The position numbers and the translations under genes were made by a program. From Lichenostomus cassidix (taxonomy: Eukaryota > Chordata > Aves > Passeriformes > Meliphagidae): a stretch of DNA of 64,000 nt. The stretch is taken from positions 7,628,293-7,692,292 of the forward strand of contig CM039210.1 of NCBI GenBank assembly GCA_008360975.2. Direction: 5' to 3'. Positions within the stretch are counted from its first letter, which is position 1. Every line of letters begins with the position of its first letter. This document shows positions 46,275-57,848 of this stretch, piece after piece. Below the pieces are notes generated by a model that had not been told where the DNA came from, made no database searches, and was given only the letters and a program-made list of their open reading frames with translations.

Positions 46275-46523
46275 TTGGAGAGAGTGATAAGAGATGGAGA
46301 ATATCACTGGCAGGACATTTTGTTCAAGTGGTCACTAACCACAAGAGGAATTCTAGATTTAATATCACATCCTATTGTAATCTTGCTGATTTTTGTCTTA
46401 TTATGCTCATTGTTTAATATTGTCCTTAATGTTAGAGTGTGGATATTAGCTAGACAAGTAACACTGTCATACAAACCTCCTCGCAAATATAATACTGCTC
46501 TATCACATTCAAAGAAGTCATAA
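46275..46523 (+). pseudogene. Retroviral env transmembrane-subunit tail, fragment
   Basis: An 82-codon open stretch with a Trp-containing membrane-proximal part (WQDILFKWSLTTRGILDLIS), one long hydrophobic segment (HPIVILLIFVLLCSLFNIVL) and a basic cytoplasmic tail. It ends about 200 bp before an LTR at 46722 in the same orientation, the position expected for the env end of a provirus. The ectodomain and everything upstream are missing or unrecognisable. The family is uncertain; a chance hydrophobic frame cannot be excluded. Confidence 0.5.
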
Positions 46524-46721
46524 AAAAGTAACCTGATCGAAAATTTCCCTCACTTTATAATTGGAGCATAATTAAATCTCTGTTTGTAGGCACAGAGGCA
46601 AGAGGTGACCACACTGCCACTCTGTGGAGCAAGAAAACTTGACTTTAGTCACGGGCTGGATTGTGGTGGTGCATTTTCTCCCCCACACCTTTCCAGGCTG
46701 CACTGTGATCTGAGAAATGCT

Positions 46722-47548
46722 TGTTAGGCCTCAGCCTTGAAAAAACAGTACCTGGGCTCAGCTCTTCCCGAGCTTAACAGAAACACAAATTGCCGAAAAA
46801 CGATGTGTCCCGGGCTGATACCTTCACTCCTCGAGGCCCATCAGGAGATGCAAAAGCATCCGAAATGAGTATTTCACTGACCTCTGAGGGGAATTTTCCA
46901 CAGGTACCTAGATTGCACTGATTGTTTCTGTCTGTGTACATGCCCCTGCGCATATGCTATAGCAAATCTGAGAGAAATACTGGTTTCTTAGATGTTCAAG
47001 TACCTTGGATATCTAAGTAAGTTAGGCCTATAAGTAAGCTTGTGACTTATGACTTAACCTTACTTAAATGCTGTTAAGTGTTGTTCTTTTGCTAAATTGC
47101 TAGGTATAACTTCGAAGTTATAAGTTAGGTTAAATGCTGTTAAGTGTAATTCCTCTGTTAAATTGTTAAGGTGAAGTTGTAAATTAAGTTAGATATAAAT
47201 TGTTGTTTCTTTGTTGAATTGTTAGGCTTAAAGTACTGTTTGAGTGCTGTTAAGCTTTTAGGCTGCATTCCTTTTTATCCTTGCTCTCACTATCCTTTTG
47301 TCACACACCCACACACATCCACACCCACCCACCCTAGATAGTTCTCGGTTTATTTCTGTTTTGCTTGCCTGAATTTTATTTGGTTTGGTTGTTGCTTGTT
47401 TTTCCTTGGTGTGCCTTAACTGTCTTGTAAGTAGTAGAGTGAATCTTGCCAATGAACTTTGTCGTGCTGTCGCTTAATATTAAATCTGGCTTTTTCTGAT
47501 ATCCTTGCCGATGATTTTTTAAGCGATCTCAAACACTTGTTCGTAACA
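46722..47548 (+). mobile_element. LTR (827 bp) with internal tandem repeat
   Basis: Runs from TGTTAGGCCTC to TTCGTAACA, so the ends are the inverted pair TGTTA/TAACA. A poly(A)-type attaaatctgg lies near 47479. A tandem block at about 47037-47260 repeats tgctgttaagtgt and ttgctaaattgctagg-like text in units of about 70 bp. It probably belongs with the env-tail fragment at 46275-46523. No target duplication was found. Confidence 0.7.
47037..47260 (+). repeat. Degenerate tandem repeat (about 70 bp unit) in the LTR
   Basis: Three copies of aaatgctgttaagtg or gagtgctgttaagc are spaced 70-120 bp apart, each followed by gttgaattgttaggctt-like text. Confidence 0.65.
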
Positions 47549-48045
47549 ACTATCTACAGAGCAAGGCTTTTATACGTTTGAAAAATAAAAGAAGGATAAG
47601 AAAGTAGGAAATGTTTGGGTTTTTTAAAATGTAGTCTTACTATTCCAAGTACCAGTCTAATCACAACAGATCAATAAAGTGTTTGGAATAGTCAATGATA
47701 ACAAATGTGATGCCATACAAACACAGTAACTGAAGATTACTGCAAACAAACTATGTTTTCCACTTAAATTAAGTTTTCAAATCAGTCCTATGCTTGTTCT
47801 TGACTTCACATTGAATAGCGGAAAGCACAAGAAAGAAACCAGATACTTTCCTCAATTAAAGAAGTCCCCTGAAAGCCACACCTTTTATACATTATCAACA
47901 GTTATCAGAGGCTATAAGGCTATGTGAAAAACATATTAAGCTTTAAACAAATCAGCAAGTCCAAAACAGACTCCCAGATTTGAGGGCTTATGTGGCTTAA
48001 GCTTAGCAAAGCTAAAAGACATTTTACATTGTAAATATGTCAAGT
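47549..48045. other. FCHO2 intron 1, unique sequence
   Basis: AT-rich intron without recognisable features. Confidence 0.5.
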
Positions 48046-48566
48046 TGTCGTGGTTTAGGAATGGTACTCCCCAATTTAGAGCTCCCACTGAGACTCTCCA
48101 AACCATGGTGCCACTTGCTCACTTCCCCTCCCCTGCGGATGGCTGAAGAGGAGAATTTGAGAAAGGAGTAGTCAAATAGAAAACCCAAATCAATTTGCAC
48201 TTCAACCATTCTTGTTTCTTTGAGCTTTTAGCCCTTCCACCAGCACAGCGCCCATCAGTTCTGGCCTTGTGGATTCCCTTAATCTTATCAAGATAAAAGG
48301 GGGCAAAAGGAATCCTTCTGCCATTGAGCACAAGAAATCGCTAGTAATATTAATGACTTGTGAGAAGTAATTTGTAAAACCACTCCTATCCTAAAGAATG
48401 TAATGAATATTCATGAATTTTACCTATAACACTGTGTCTTTGGGGTACTGAGGTGTGTGTGTTTGGTGGAAACAATTCCCCACACATCCGGTGCACTGAA
48501 TAAAGCAAATACCCACTTCTCTGACTTGGTCTCTGAAGTGTCTCTGAGCTCGATTGGGGTGAATCA
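48046..48566 (+). mobile_element. Solo LTR (521 bp)
   Basis: Runs from TGTCGTGGTTTAGG to GGGGTGAATCA, with a gaataaagcaaatacc poly(A) region near 48498. The U3 part tagtcaaatagaaaacccaa is shared with 38270-38290. The U5 wording resembles other class I LTRs here. No target duplication was found. Confidence 0.7.
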
Positions 48567-48879
48567 AATTGGAGGCACAAAAGGTAAAGAGTACGGGTTG
48601 AGATAAGAACAAGTTACTGGAAACAGCAATGAGATAAAAAAGCAAAAAGTAACAGTAACAATATTAACAAAAGTGTACAAAAGAGACAGAGTGATTCACA
48701 TGCAAAATGCTTACCGTGGAGCCTGACCTGACCGCAGCCACACTGCCAGGACCAGAAGAGACTCCCTTCTCTACAACCCTCAGCAATGACATGAGATGGT
48801 ATGGAATAACCTCAGGGTCCTGGCCATGCCCCTCCTGGCTACTGCAAAAATTAACCCTGTCCTGGCTGGAACCAAGACA
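48567..48879 (-). mobile_element. ERVL-type LTR fragment, reverse orientation
   Basis: On the minus strand it starts tgtcttggttccagccagga and includes cagggttaatttttgcag, a common avian ERVL LTR opening. It is truncated where the plus-strand LTR at 48046-48566 ends, at gcctccaatt. Confidence 0.65.
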
Positions 48880-49603
48880 AAAGTGCAACCTACCTTACCA
48901 ATATCAGGCTTCTCTTATGAGTACAAACATCTAGATTTCAAAACTGTTCAATTATTTACAAGTTATACGATCGGGAGTACTGATGATTAACCTGATGACA
49001 ATTCTATAAATTACAATATCTTCTGCTCATGTTTGGAAACATATGTACTTATGTAAAAGTATGGTATCTCAGTGTAGAGAGCATATATTTTTCTGCCATA
49101 TGGCCTATCCACAACTACATCATTTAATAGTTAATTTCATGAAGAGTAGCTCAGACAATTAATACACTGAGCAGCAGAGTTAAGACTCTCTATTTAGGAT
49201 AAAGAGATGCATACTGCAGCTAAGAGGAAAAAAAGTAGTTTAAGTTACAAAAAACAAGTAATGTATCATCTACATGCACATCAGCCATCACCACTGTTTC
49301 CATTTTGGTTGTTTTTCCTTGACACTACCCCTCCCTATACACACTGTATAAAATTCTGTAGACGCAAGTTTTATGTCTAGCTAACTTTTCTTCATTGCTT
49401 GTTTTTATCTGCTTGTTCCTGATAGCAACAGTAATAGCTGGGATCACAAAAAGTCCAGTACCATCCTACTTAAAAATAAATAACGTTAGGAAAAATCTCC
49501 CTATTGCACCAATTAGTCTTTATAGGATGAAACTGTATGAACTTTCTTAAGATATATATATATAGTTTATATTGTATACTGCATAGTCACAGTTAAGTAA
49601 GCA
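48880..49603. other. FCHO2 intron 1, unique sequence
   Basis: AT-rich intron with a short (TA)n stretch near 49554-49564. No gene was seen. Confidence 0.5.
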
Positions 49604-50039
49604 TGACTAAAAGGCCTCAGCTCATTGCAAGGAGGAGGACAGCCCCGCACCGCCAAGAATAAAGGGTAGCCAGCCCCTGGACTACCCAGATCATGCCAAG
49701 CAATCCCAGCCCCTCTGACACCTCTATGAAACCCTTCCCTTATCTGGCATCAGAGGTAAGTAACTATAGTAGACCAACTCCAGGGACTTCTAGATCAAGA
49801 AAGAACCAGGTGGATGATGATACCATATAATTATGAGTTGCTTAGCATGTTAAGTAGTGATTGGTCAAATTGTAATTGTAATGTACCTAAACACCTGAAA
49901 GGTATAAGAGCTCAGTGTAAAACCACATTTAAGGTGCCCCTGATGCCTTAATAATTTCTAGTTTTTTACTCTTCCTGTATCTGTAACTTGGTGTAGTTCA
50001 GTGCTTCTTATAAAGTGCTAAAAACCTCTGTTCTCAACA
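49604..50039 (+). mobile_element. Probable solo LTR
   Basis: TG near 49604 and a ttctcaaca end near 50039, with TATA-like aggtataagagctc near 49899. The poly(A) signal may be the taataatttct text near 49950. Ends are estimated. Confidence 0.5.
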
Positions 50040-50059
50040 GCTTTAGCCAAAACAATCCC

Positions 50060-50392
50060 TCTGAATAGAAAATCCAAGGACATATTCATTGCCCAAAGGC
50101 CCAAAAATATGTAAACAACGGTGAAATGGGGGGAGCGGGCCTGGGGTGGTTAACATCATCGTCTAAGGGTGGGATTGGAGAATTAGGGACCAATATGCTA
50201 ATAGGACAGAACTTATAAAAGGTGAAGGGCTTTTATAAAAGGTGACCCAGCATCCATTTTGGGTGTAGTCCCCAAGGGGGACTTTGCTTGCCCGAATGTA
50301 CCTTGAAGGCCTTGAATAAATTTGTCTGCTTTTTATACTCCTAATTTGTCTTAGCCTCTGTTTCAGGTAGTCTGCTTTTAGGCATCACCCCA
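50060..50392 (+). mobile_element. Probable class I solo LTR
   Basis: TATA-like cttataaaaggtg occurs twice (near 50211 and 50233), then a cttgaataaatttgtctgc poly(A) region near 50313 and a tttaggcatca end near 50388. The left end is estimated. The U5 resembles gammaretrovirus-like LTRs. Confidence 0.55.
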
Positions 50393-51677
50393 ATCTGAAT
50401 GGGACACCTCATGTGCATGAATAATTACTCTTGTAATTCTATATTTTCCATGCTAGCCTCTCTCAGTCTGCACAAGAAGTTGTGAAATTTTCATAACAAT
50501 AAATGCAGCAGATAGCAGAGATGAGACCTTCCACTCCCATTCAGAAGCAGTTACCATTCACTGCTGTGACAGACACACAGAGAAGTCACATGCAGATCCT
50601 TCTAGAAGTTGGATCTTAGAGAAAGAGGGATCTCTTTTATAATTTATAATATCAGGTTATATACAATAGATGTCCACATCAGTTTGAAAGACCATTCTGG
50701 ATGTCATTTCATGAAGAAAATGCCATCTGTTAAGGATGATCTCATCATTACTCAACAGAAAACAACTCTAAAACTGTGAAAATGCAAAATGTAATCAGTT
50801 CCTTCCCCATATAGGTTCCATATAATTACTTTGAAGTTCATTAGCAGTTTTCTCCTTTTTCCCTAGAGCTAACAAAACTCTCTTCAGAAGCTAGTGTTCC
50901 TGTTGAGGTTTCCCCTTTTACACTGCTATAAGAGAGCTCTTCTGTAAATATAGTAGAGACGTCTTCTGACAGCAAATCATAAGAGGAAATTATTTCAAAT
51001 ACAAGTAAACACTTCACTTGCATAAACCTACAATGAAGCATTACTGACCAACTTGGCATACAAAATAAATTGTCATGGAAAAAGGGGGCAGACAGTCCTT
51101 CCATTTTCCTTCATTGAGAACTAGCTGCAATTTCTCATGGAAATGAAAGTAACCCTGTCAGCAACTGTGAAGTTAAGAGTTCAGCATTTCCACGACTTCT
51201 ACATAACGAGAAACAGATTACAGAAACTGTTTTACTAAACTACTTAAATTTTGGAAAATTTTAAGAATAAGTTTGTGTTGCATATGAAAGATGATTCTGA
51301 TCTTAAAACTTATATTTGGTAAAATAGCCAGAAATTTCTGGCCAATCTGTAGCAGTATTTATTCCCCATGTTTCTAATTAATTTGTATAAGTGGAAGCTC
51401 AGTGTACCTGAGACCAAAATGATTCAACATGAACATCTTTTAGTGTAAAAAGTGAATACTCTCTATTATAGCACCTTCTTTTTACCCAATGTAAACAAGT
51501 GTTTCTCAACTATTAAGGTGATTCTATAAGTCCCATGAGTGGTTAGATACATACTATTTATTGAGCTAGTGTGAGAAGCAAGAAGAGGACAGCTGCAAAT
51601 ACTGATTGCACAGAAAAAACAGAGTAGATGACACAATAAAAGGAACATGCAGTTCTCAAACACATTTTTATTTTCAT
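50393..51677. other. FCHO2 intron 1, unique sequence
   Basis: AT-rich intron. No element or gene was recognised. Confidence 0.5.
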
Positions 51678-52130
51678 AAAATCACAGAATGGTTTGGGTT
51701 GGAAGGGATCTTGAAGACCATCTAGTTCCAACCCCTCTGCCATGGGCAGGGACACCTTCCACTAGACCAGGCTGCTCAGAGCCCTATCCAGTCTGGCCTT
51801 GAACACTTCCAGGGATGGGGCATCCACAACTTCTCTGGGCAACCTGTGCCTGTGCCTCACCACATTCACAGTAAAGGATTTCTTCCTAATAGCTAATCTA
51901 ACCCTGCCCTCTGTCAGTGTGAAGCCATTTGCCCTTGTTCTGTCACTCCAGACCTTTGTGAAAAGTCCCTCTCCAGCTCTCTTGGAGCCCCTTTAGGCAC
52001 TGAAAGGTGCTCTAAGGTCTCCCCAGAGCCTTCTCTTCTCCAGGCTGCACCACCCCAACTCAGCCTGTGTCCATAACAGAGGTGCTCAAGCTCTTTGATC
52101 AGGTTAGTGGCCCTTGGTCTTTGGTCAAAC
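51678..52130 (-). mobile_element. CR1 3' part, reverse orientation
   Basis: Starts aatcacagaatggtttgggt and passes caacccctctgccatgggca and aacacttccagggatggggc to about 52130, the CR1 3' untranslated and C-terminal region. It is non-coding. Confidence 0.88.
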
Positions 52131-53929
52131 TGCAAAAGCTTGATGAGAGAAGTTCAGACAGTTCAGCAAGTAAAGAAACATTTGACAATAAGTGAATTAC
52201 CATAATTTCAACCTATGCTTTTATAATGTGCATTAGCAGTGGTTAAACATTCACAATCATCTTTATTCAACCCTTTAAACATGACCATATAAGCACATTA
52301 CACTGAATAAATCAGACTAAGAAACTATACTTTTGATTATAAATCTTTTAAATCATAATCAGCTAAATCCTCTTTTTAAAATAGCCTACCAAGCCCACAA
52401 CTTATTCTCCAGGAAACAGGCAGACAAATATTCCAACTGCAACATTTGGAAGTGGCAATCAACCATAAAAGGTTTATGTTCCTAATTTACTTCAAATTGT
52501 CATAAAATGAAAACTGGATCATCTCCAAATTAAGTTTGCAAACCCTAGTTAAACCTTACAACTGCCTACAGCAAACATGATATATCAATGAAATATGACC
52601 AAAAAAAGCATCCCCTCTTGTTAGATAAACTCTAAATAGGAAAAGCCTAGAAAAGAATGAATGTGGAAAATAGTTATTTGCTTCAATTTCTAGGGTGAGA
52701 ATTGAAAAATTTGTATCCTTTGACTCTTGTTTTGGTCAGCTCCAGAGAAGCTGTCCTACAGCTAGATTTACGCTTAAAAGTACTACCCATACTATTGTCA
52801 GATAGCAGAATGAAAAAAAACCTACACACCCCTGGCCAACAGATCATGCATGCAAGAATACTAATACAGATGCCATAGAAGTCTTTTTGGCAGAAAAAGT
52901 TTGTCCGCATCAAGAAAATTCTAGAGTTGTTCCAGAGTTGCACCAATATGCACAACTCCCTCATATAAGTGAAATAAAGTATTTGTTGCAACTAGGTATG
53001 ACTTTTCAACAACAATATTTTATTTATGCTGCTTAAAAGATACCCTATTTAATAATTACAAATTTTAGCATAACAGATCAGTAGAAACTGGGTGTACATT
53101 CCTGTGATTCTAAAATTTAAGTTTCAAATATTAACCAAAACCAATCTTCTCTTTACCCACAAACATAGAAAGACATATACTAGTCATTATTGTTTGTTCA
53201 TTTGTATTGCCAACTTCTTTTCATTCATCTAACTCCAGGTAAATTTAAATTCATTTTAGATGCTCTGATAAATATCACTGTCATTTTGTTTAAAACTGTT
53301 GCTGCTTGCTGCAGTTTCAAATAAGTAACATGTGTTACATAATTTCCACCTAGGCAATTACTTAATTGACCCTGCATACATGAAAATATTCCTCTGATTA
53401 ATATTATGGTGTTATATTTTTGAAAGCTAGCTAACAGTAATTTTCAAAGACCAAGTGTCTGAAAGAGCTACATAAAATTGAGAACATCAAAAATTTTTAA
53501 AAACTAGTCACCTGATGTTTATACTGGCAACATATCTTCAGTTTTGAAAGTTTTGAGGAGTTTGAACACAAAAGCAACCTGCAATTTCAATTTTCTTCTT
53601 CCAGCTTCAATAATTTAAATAAAGATCATTTTCAGAGAAATTCTATGCACATGAAGAACAGATATTTTAATCTATATCTAGATAATAAAAATATTTCTTT
53701 TGAACAAAAAGATGAAAAGTTGCCAACTCACACTAAATACACACACAAAGGGAAGAGACTGAGCAAATATTGCACAACAGCTCTCTTGAAACAGAGCATC
53801 CAACTGTATGCCAAGCAGAAGAGTAGCACTGTATAAACATATGAATGGAACTCCAGGTGGAAACGCGACTATTTTTGATGCCTATATCACTTGGGTCAGA
53901 ATTACAAGGTGCTTATACAGCTTTAGTTA
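52131..53929. other. FCHO2 intron 1, unique sequence
   Basis: AT-rich intron. The 102-codon minus-strand frame at 52683-52991 shows no family motif. Confidence 0.55.
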
Positions 53930-54115
53930 TAAGATATCAACATAACTGGAATTAAAACTTTTCTATATCAATATAACCGGAATTAAAACTTTTCTATATC
54001 AATATAACCTGAATCATATTAATATAATCTGAATTATAGCTTCCTATATGACCTGAATTATAACTTTTTATACTAATATAACTTCAATTATAACTTTCTA
54101 TACAATGTAATGGCT
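53930..54115 (+). repeat. AT-rich minisatellite (about 33-bp unit)
   Basis: Five to six diverging units share ataacytgaatta and aacttttctatatcaatata. The first two units (from about 53939 and 53972) are almost identical and later ones are shorter and more diverged, so the array has a homogeneous left end. Confidence 0.8.
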
Positions 54116-54220
54116 ATTATATGGTTAACTAGTTGCTTCATGCTGAATAGACAAAAATCCTCATCAGGTGAATAGCTTCAAAGGTAAACAAGTATAGTAC
54201 TAATGAGAAATTGGCAAATA

Positions 54221-55835
54221 TCACAGAATCACAGAATTACCAGGTTGGAAGAGACCTTCAAGATCATCGAGTCCAACCTCTGTCCTAACACCTCAACTAA
54301 ACTAAACCATGGCACCAAGCACCACATCCAGTCTCTTTTTAAACACGTCCAGGGATGGTGACTCCACCACCTCCCCAGGCAGACCATTCCAATATTTTAT
54401 CACTTTCTGCAAAAAAGTTTCTCCTAATATCTAACCTATATTTTCCTTGGCGCAACTTAAGACTGTGTCCTCTTGTTCTGTCAGTTGTTGCCCGGAAAAA
54501 GAGACCAACCCCCACCTCACTACAACCACCTTTCAGGAAGTTGTAGAGAGTGATAAGGTCACCTCTGAGTCTCCTTTTCTCCAGGCTAAACAACCCCAGC
54601 TCCCTCAGCCGTTCCTCATAGGGCTTGTGTTCCAAGGCCTTCACCAGCCTTGTTGCCCTCCTCTGGACACGCTCAAGTGTCTCCACGTCCTTCCTGAACT
54701 GAGGGGCCCAGAACTGGACACAGTACTCAAGGTGCGGCCTCACCAGTGTCGAGTATAGGGGAAGGATGACTTCCCTGCTCCTGCTGGCCACACTATTCCT
54801 GATACAGGCCAGGATGCCATTGGCCTTTTTGGCCACCTGGGCACACTGCTGACTCATGTTGAGTCGGCTGTCGACCAGTACCCCCAAGTCTCTTTCTGCC
54901 TGGGCACTCTCCAGCCACTCTGTTCCCAGCCTATAGCATTGCAGGGGGTTGTTGCAGCCAAAATGCAGGACTCGGCACTTGGACTGGTTAAACTTCATCC
55001 TATTGGACTCAGCCCATGTATCCAACCATTCCAGGTCTCTCTGCAGAGCCCTCCTACCTTCCAACAGATCGACACACGCTCCCAGCTTAGTGTCATCTGC
55101 AAATTTACTAATGAAAGACTCAATACCCTCATCCATGTCATCAATAAAAATATTAAACAGAACTGGTCCCAGCACAGACCCCTGAGGGACACCACTGGTG
55201 ACTGGCCGCCAGCTGGATGCAGCACCATTCACCACCACCCTCTGGGCCCGGCCTTCCAGCCAGTTCTTAACCCAGCGAAGAGTGCCCCTGTCCAAGCCGT
55301 GGGCTGCCAGCTTTTCCAGGAGTATGCTGTGGGAGACAGTGTCAAAGGCTTTGCTGAGGTCTAAATAGACAACATCTACAGCCTTTCCTGCATCCACCAG
55401 GCGGGTTACCTGGTCATAAAAGGAGACCAGGTTGGTCAAGCATGACCTACCCCTTCTAAACCCATGCTGACTGGGTCTGATCCCCTGTCCATCCTGTAGG
55501 TGCTGTGTAATAGCACTCAATATAAACTGTTCCATAACCTTCCCTGGTACCGAGGTCAGGCTAACTGGCCTGTAATTACCAGGATCCTCCTTCTTACCCT
55601 TTTTATGAATGGGCGTCACATTGGCCAGCTTCCAGTCATCTGGAACCTCGCCAGTGAGCCAGGACTGCTGGTAGATGATGGAGAGTGGCTTTGCAAGCTC
55701 ATCTGCCAGCTCTCTCATCACCCTGGGATGGATCCCATCCGGTCCCATAGATTTATGAATATCCAGGCAGCTCAGTAGTTCCCTGACTGCCTCCTCTTGG
55801 ATAACAGGGGGACTGTTCTGCTCCCTGACACTATA
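54221..55835 (-). mobile_element. Young CR1 LINE, 5' truncated, with a 501-codon RT frame
   Basis: The best preserved CR1 here. On the minus strand one frame (55844-54339) is open through the whole [82 protein letters not shown] and the catalytic KFADDTKLG. It passes through the C-terminal domain until a one-base frameshift near 54420. The 3' end carries the CR1 terminal octamer repeats (attctgtg twice) at about 54221-54240. The first few codons come from flanking sequence. The endonuclease part is absent. Confidence 0.92.
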
Positions 55836-56260
55836 TAAAGCCAACTAGCCACAGAATACAGAATTTAGACCGGTTAAAACCAGAGAGACCAAGGAACACC
55901 ATAACTGCGCATGCTCCGAAGACAAAGGTGAAAAGTTCAGATGCGAGGAAGATCTTGGGCCTTCATCAAGAGAAGACCCCCATAACCACTGAATTGGGGA
56001 GGAGCAAGCACAGTGCAAAGGAACTATTTATAACCATGAGATCATGTTATGTAAATTAGTTCCGGGGCATATATGATGATGTTATAGTGACATAGTAACA
56101 CTAAGTGAAATTTACTGTATAAATAAACCACAGAACTTGACAAAGGTGGGTGAGTTAGATGGAGAGATCCCCCTCACCTCCAGCACTGCAATAAACAAAT
56201 ACCTGCTCTATAGACACTGGTCTATGGGGTTTTATTTCCAGCCTATCTTTTCGGGCATCA
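55836..56260 (+). mobile_element. Class I (gammaretrovirus-like) LTR in FCHO2 intron 1
   Basis: TATA-like ctgtataaataaacc near 56115, poly(A) signal aataaa at 56190-56195, and U5 ending gggcatca at 56260. Its last 100 bp are nearly identical to 58274-58376. The left end is uncertain and may have been lost when the CR1 at 54221-55835 inserted. It is antisense to FCHO2. Confidence 0.72.
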
Positions 56261-57249
56261 GTTTCATTATCACTCATATCACATAAGTGCATATGAGAAT
56301 TTGTCTTATTGGAGTGAGCGTCTTCACAATAATTAACCCTGGACACAGCCACATGTTACAAAAGAACTTGAAAGAAAGGAATCTTCCTCACAACCACTTC
56401 TCAAAAATCTACAGGTAACAGCAGCAATTAAAAAGATAGAATAAAAAGAAGTTATCAAAACCAATTTAAACACATATTTTTATATCCCAAAACTTTCAGA
56501 TTTACCATGTACAGCATTACAGAGAGACCAGTCTCAGCTATATATAGAACTTCCAAAAACTAAAACAATTATACTGACTGGCATAGAAGTGGTTTATTTT
56601 GGTTGATCTGAAGCATTTTAATAGACTCACAATTAACAAGAGTGTGCCTGCACCAGTCAGTTAAAAACAAACAAACAAACAAAAAAAAAACAACAAAAAA
56701 AACCCCCAAAAAAACTTATGTCAAAGCTTATGCAACACTTCCCAAGTAATGCTAAGAAAACAGTAAGTCAAAGATAATGAATACTGTACCAGTTATGAGT
56801 GTACTCAAAATGACAAAACCTAGCTATGTATAATGGAAACTACTTACAAGAACTCTTACTTTAATGTTTCAGACCAGCTACAGTCACAATGAAAACAAGT
56901 TTAATTTCATGCAAGGATCAATAATCCAAATCCAGATTTTAAGTTTTTCCTCCATGTATAACTATCCAATTAAAAATATAAATATTTGCACAGAAATTAC
57001 TGACAAATTATGTTTCTAAAACAGACTGGAAGGTGTAGTTTCTCTAGCTGGCTGCTGTTCAGACTGTACCTTCTGTCATGCAGATAGAACTGAGTTGTCG
57101 GTACAGAAGTATAAAGTTCCGAGACGCGGATTTGCTTTGACATGAAAGAACTGTGCAAGTTGTTACGGTTAATGCCGTTCCCCTAAACAACTACATTGTA
57201 TGGGAGATTTAACGAAGAGAGATCAGACTGCAGTAGAAGTCCCATCTAC
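56261..57249. other. FCHO2 intron 1, unique sequence near the promoter
   Basis: AT-rich intron with an A/C-rich simple run at about 56668-56714. No gene was seen. Confidence 0.5.
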
Positions 57250-57640
57250 GCACCAGTGGCTATGAGTGTTAAGACCCCCGAGCGAATGCTGTCCCGTTCG
57301 TATCTGCACATCCTTTGGGCCAGCAAACCCTCTCCCCCATCGTTTCTCCCAAACGGGCCCCTGAGCACTGCGCGGGACAGGGCGCTTCCCCCGCGGCCCA
57401 GCCTGGCCGAGGAGAGGCTAGGCGCGGCAGGCGAAGGAGGCACAGAGGGCCGCGGAGAGAACAGCAGCCCCTATCCCTCCACTGCACTCCCCACGGCAAG
57501 GCCCAAGCCCAGTCCCCAAGGTGACGTAAGAGTCGAGGTTGCTCCTGCGAAAAGTACGCCGGCTGCCCTGCACTGCGCTGCACCGTGCCCTCCCTGTCCG
57601 ACTAGCAACATGGAGGAACCGGCCCGCAGCACATCCCTAC

Positions 57641-57670
57641 CCAGAAGCTCTCCACGAAGTACGCCATCAT
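57641..57670 (-). CDS. FCHO2: FCHO2 coding exon 1 (start codon)
   Basis: Ten codons, MMAYFVESFW, then a gtaggg donor. The known family N-terminus reads MVMAYFVENFW. Here the codon at the usual first Met position is GTG and the next, normally Val, is ATG, so translation most likely begins one codon later. I chose 57670 because it is the first ATG in the preserved frame, with gcagcgtg just before it. Asn is Ser near the end. Phase 0 exit joins GER of exon 2. The 5' UTR continues to higher coordinates. Confidence 0.85.
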
Positions 57671-57836
57671 CACGCTGCCGCCACGGTCCCAGCCTCGGCC
57701 ACCGAGCCGCAACAGAGAAACAGACACCGCAAAGACACACCACCCTTCCCGTTACGATGGAACCGCCTCCTACCACACAGCTTCGCGACCCCCAGTCCCG
57801 CGCATGTGCCCAGCTGCCGTTAGGCCCCGTGGCTCC

Positions 57837-57848
57837 TGCGCAGGCGCA
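57837..57848. promoter_or_regulatory. NRF-1-like site
   Basis: tgcgcaggcgca fits the palindromic NRF-1 consensus except for the central spacer base. It lies about 170 bp upstream of the start codon in the CpG-rich region. Confidence 0.6.

Noticed and set aside
48707..48990. Short frames in the LTR at 48567-48879
   Set aside because: They overlap an LTR on the other strand and have no motif.
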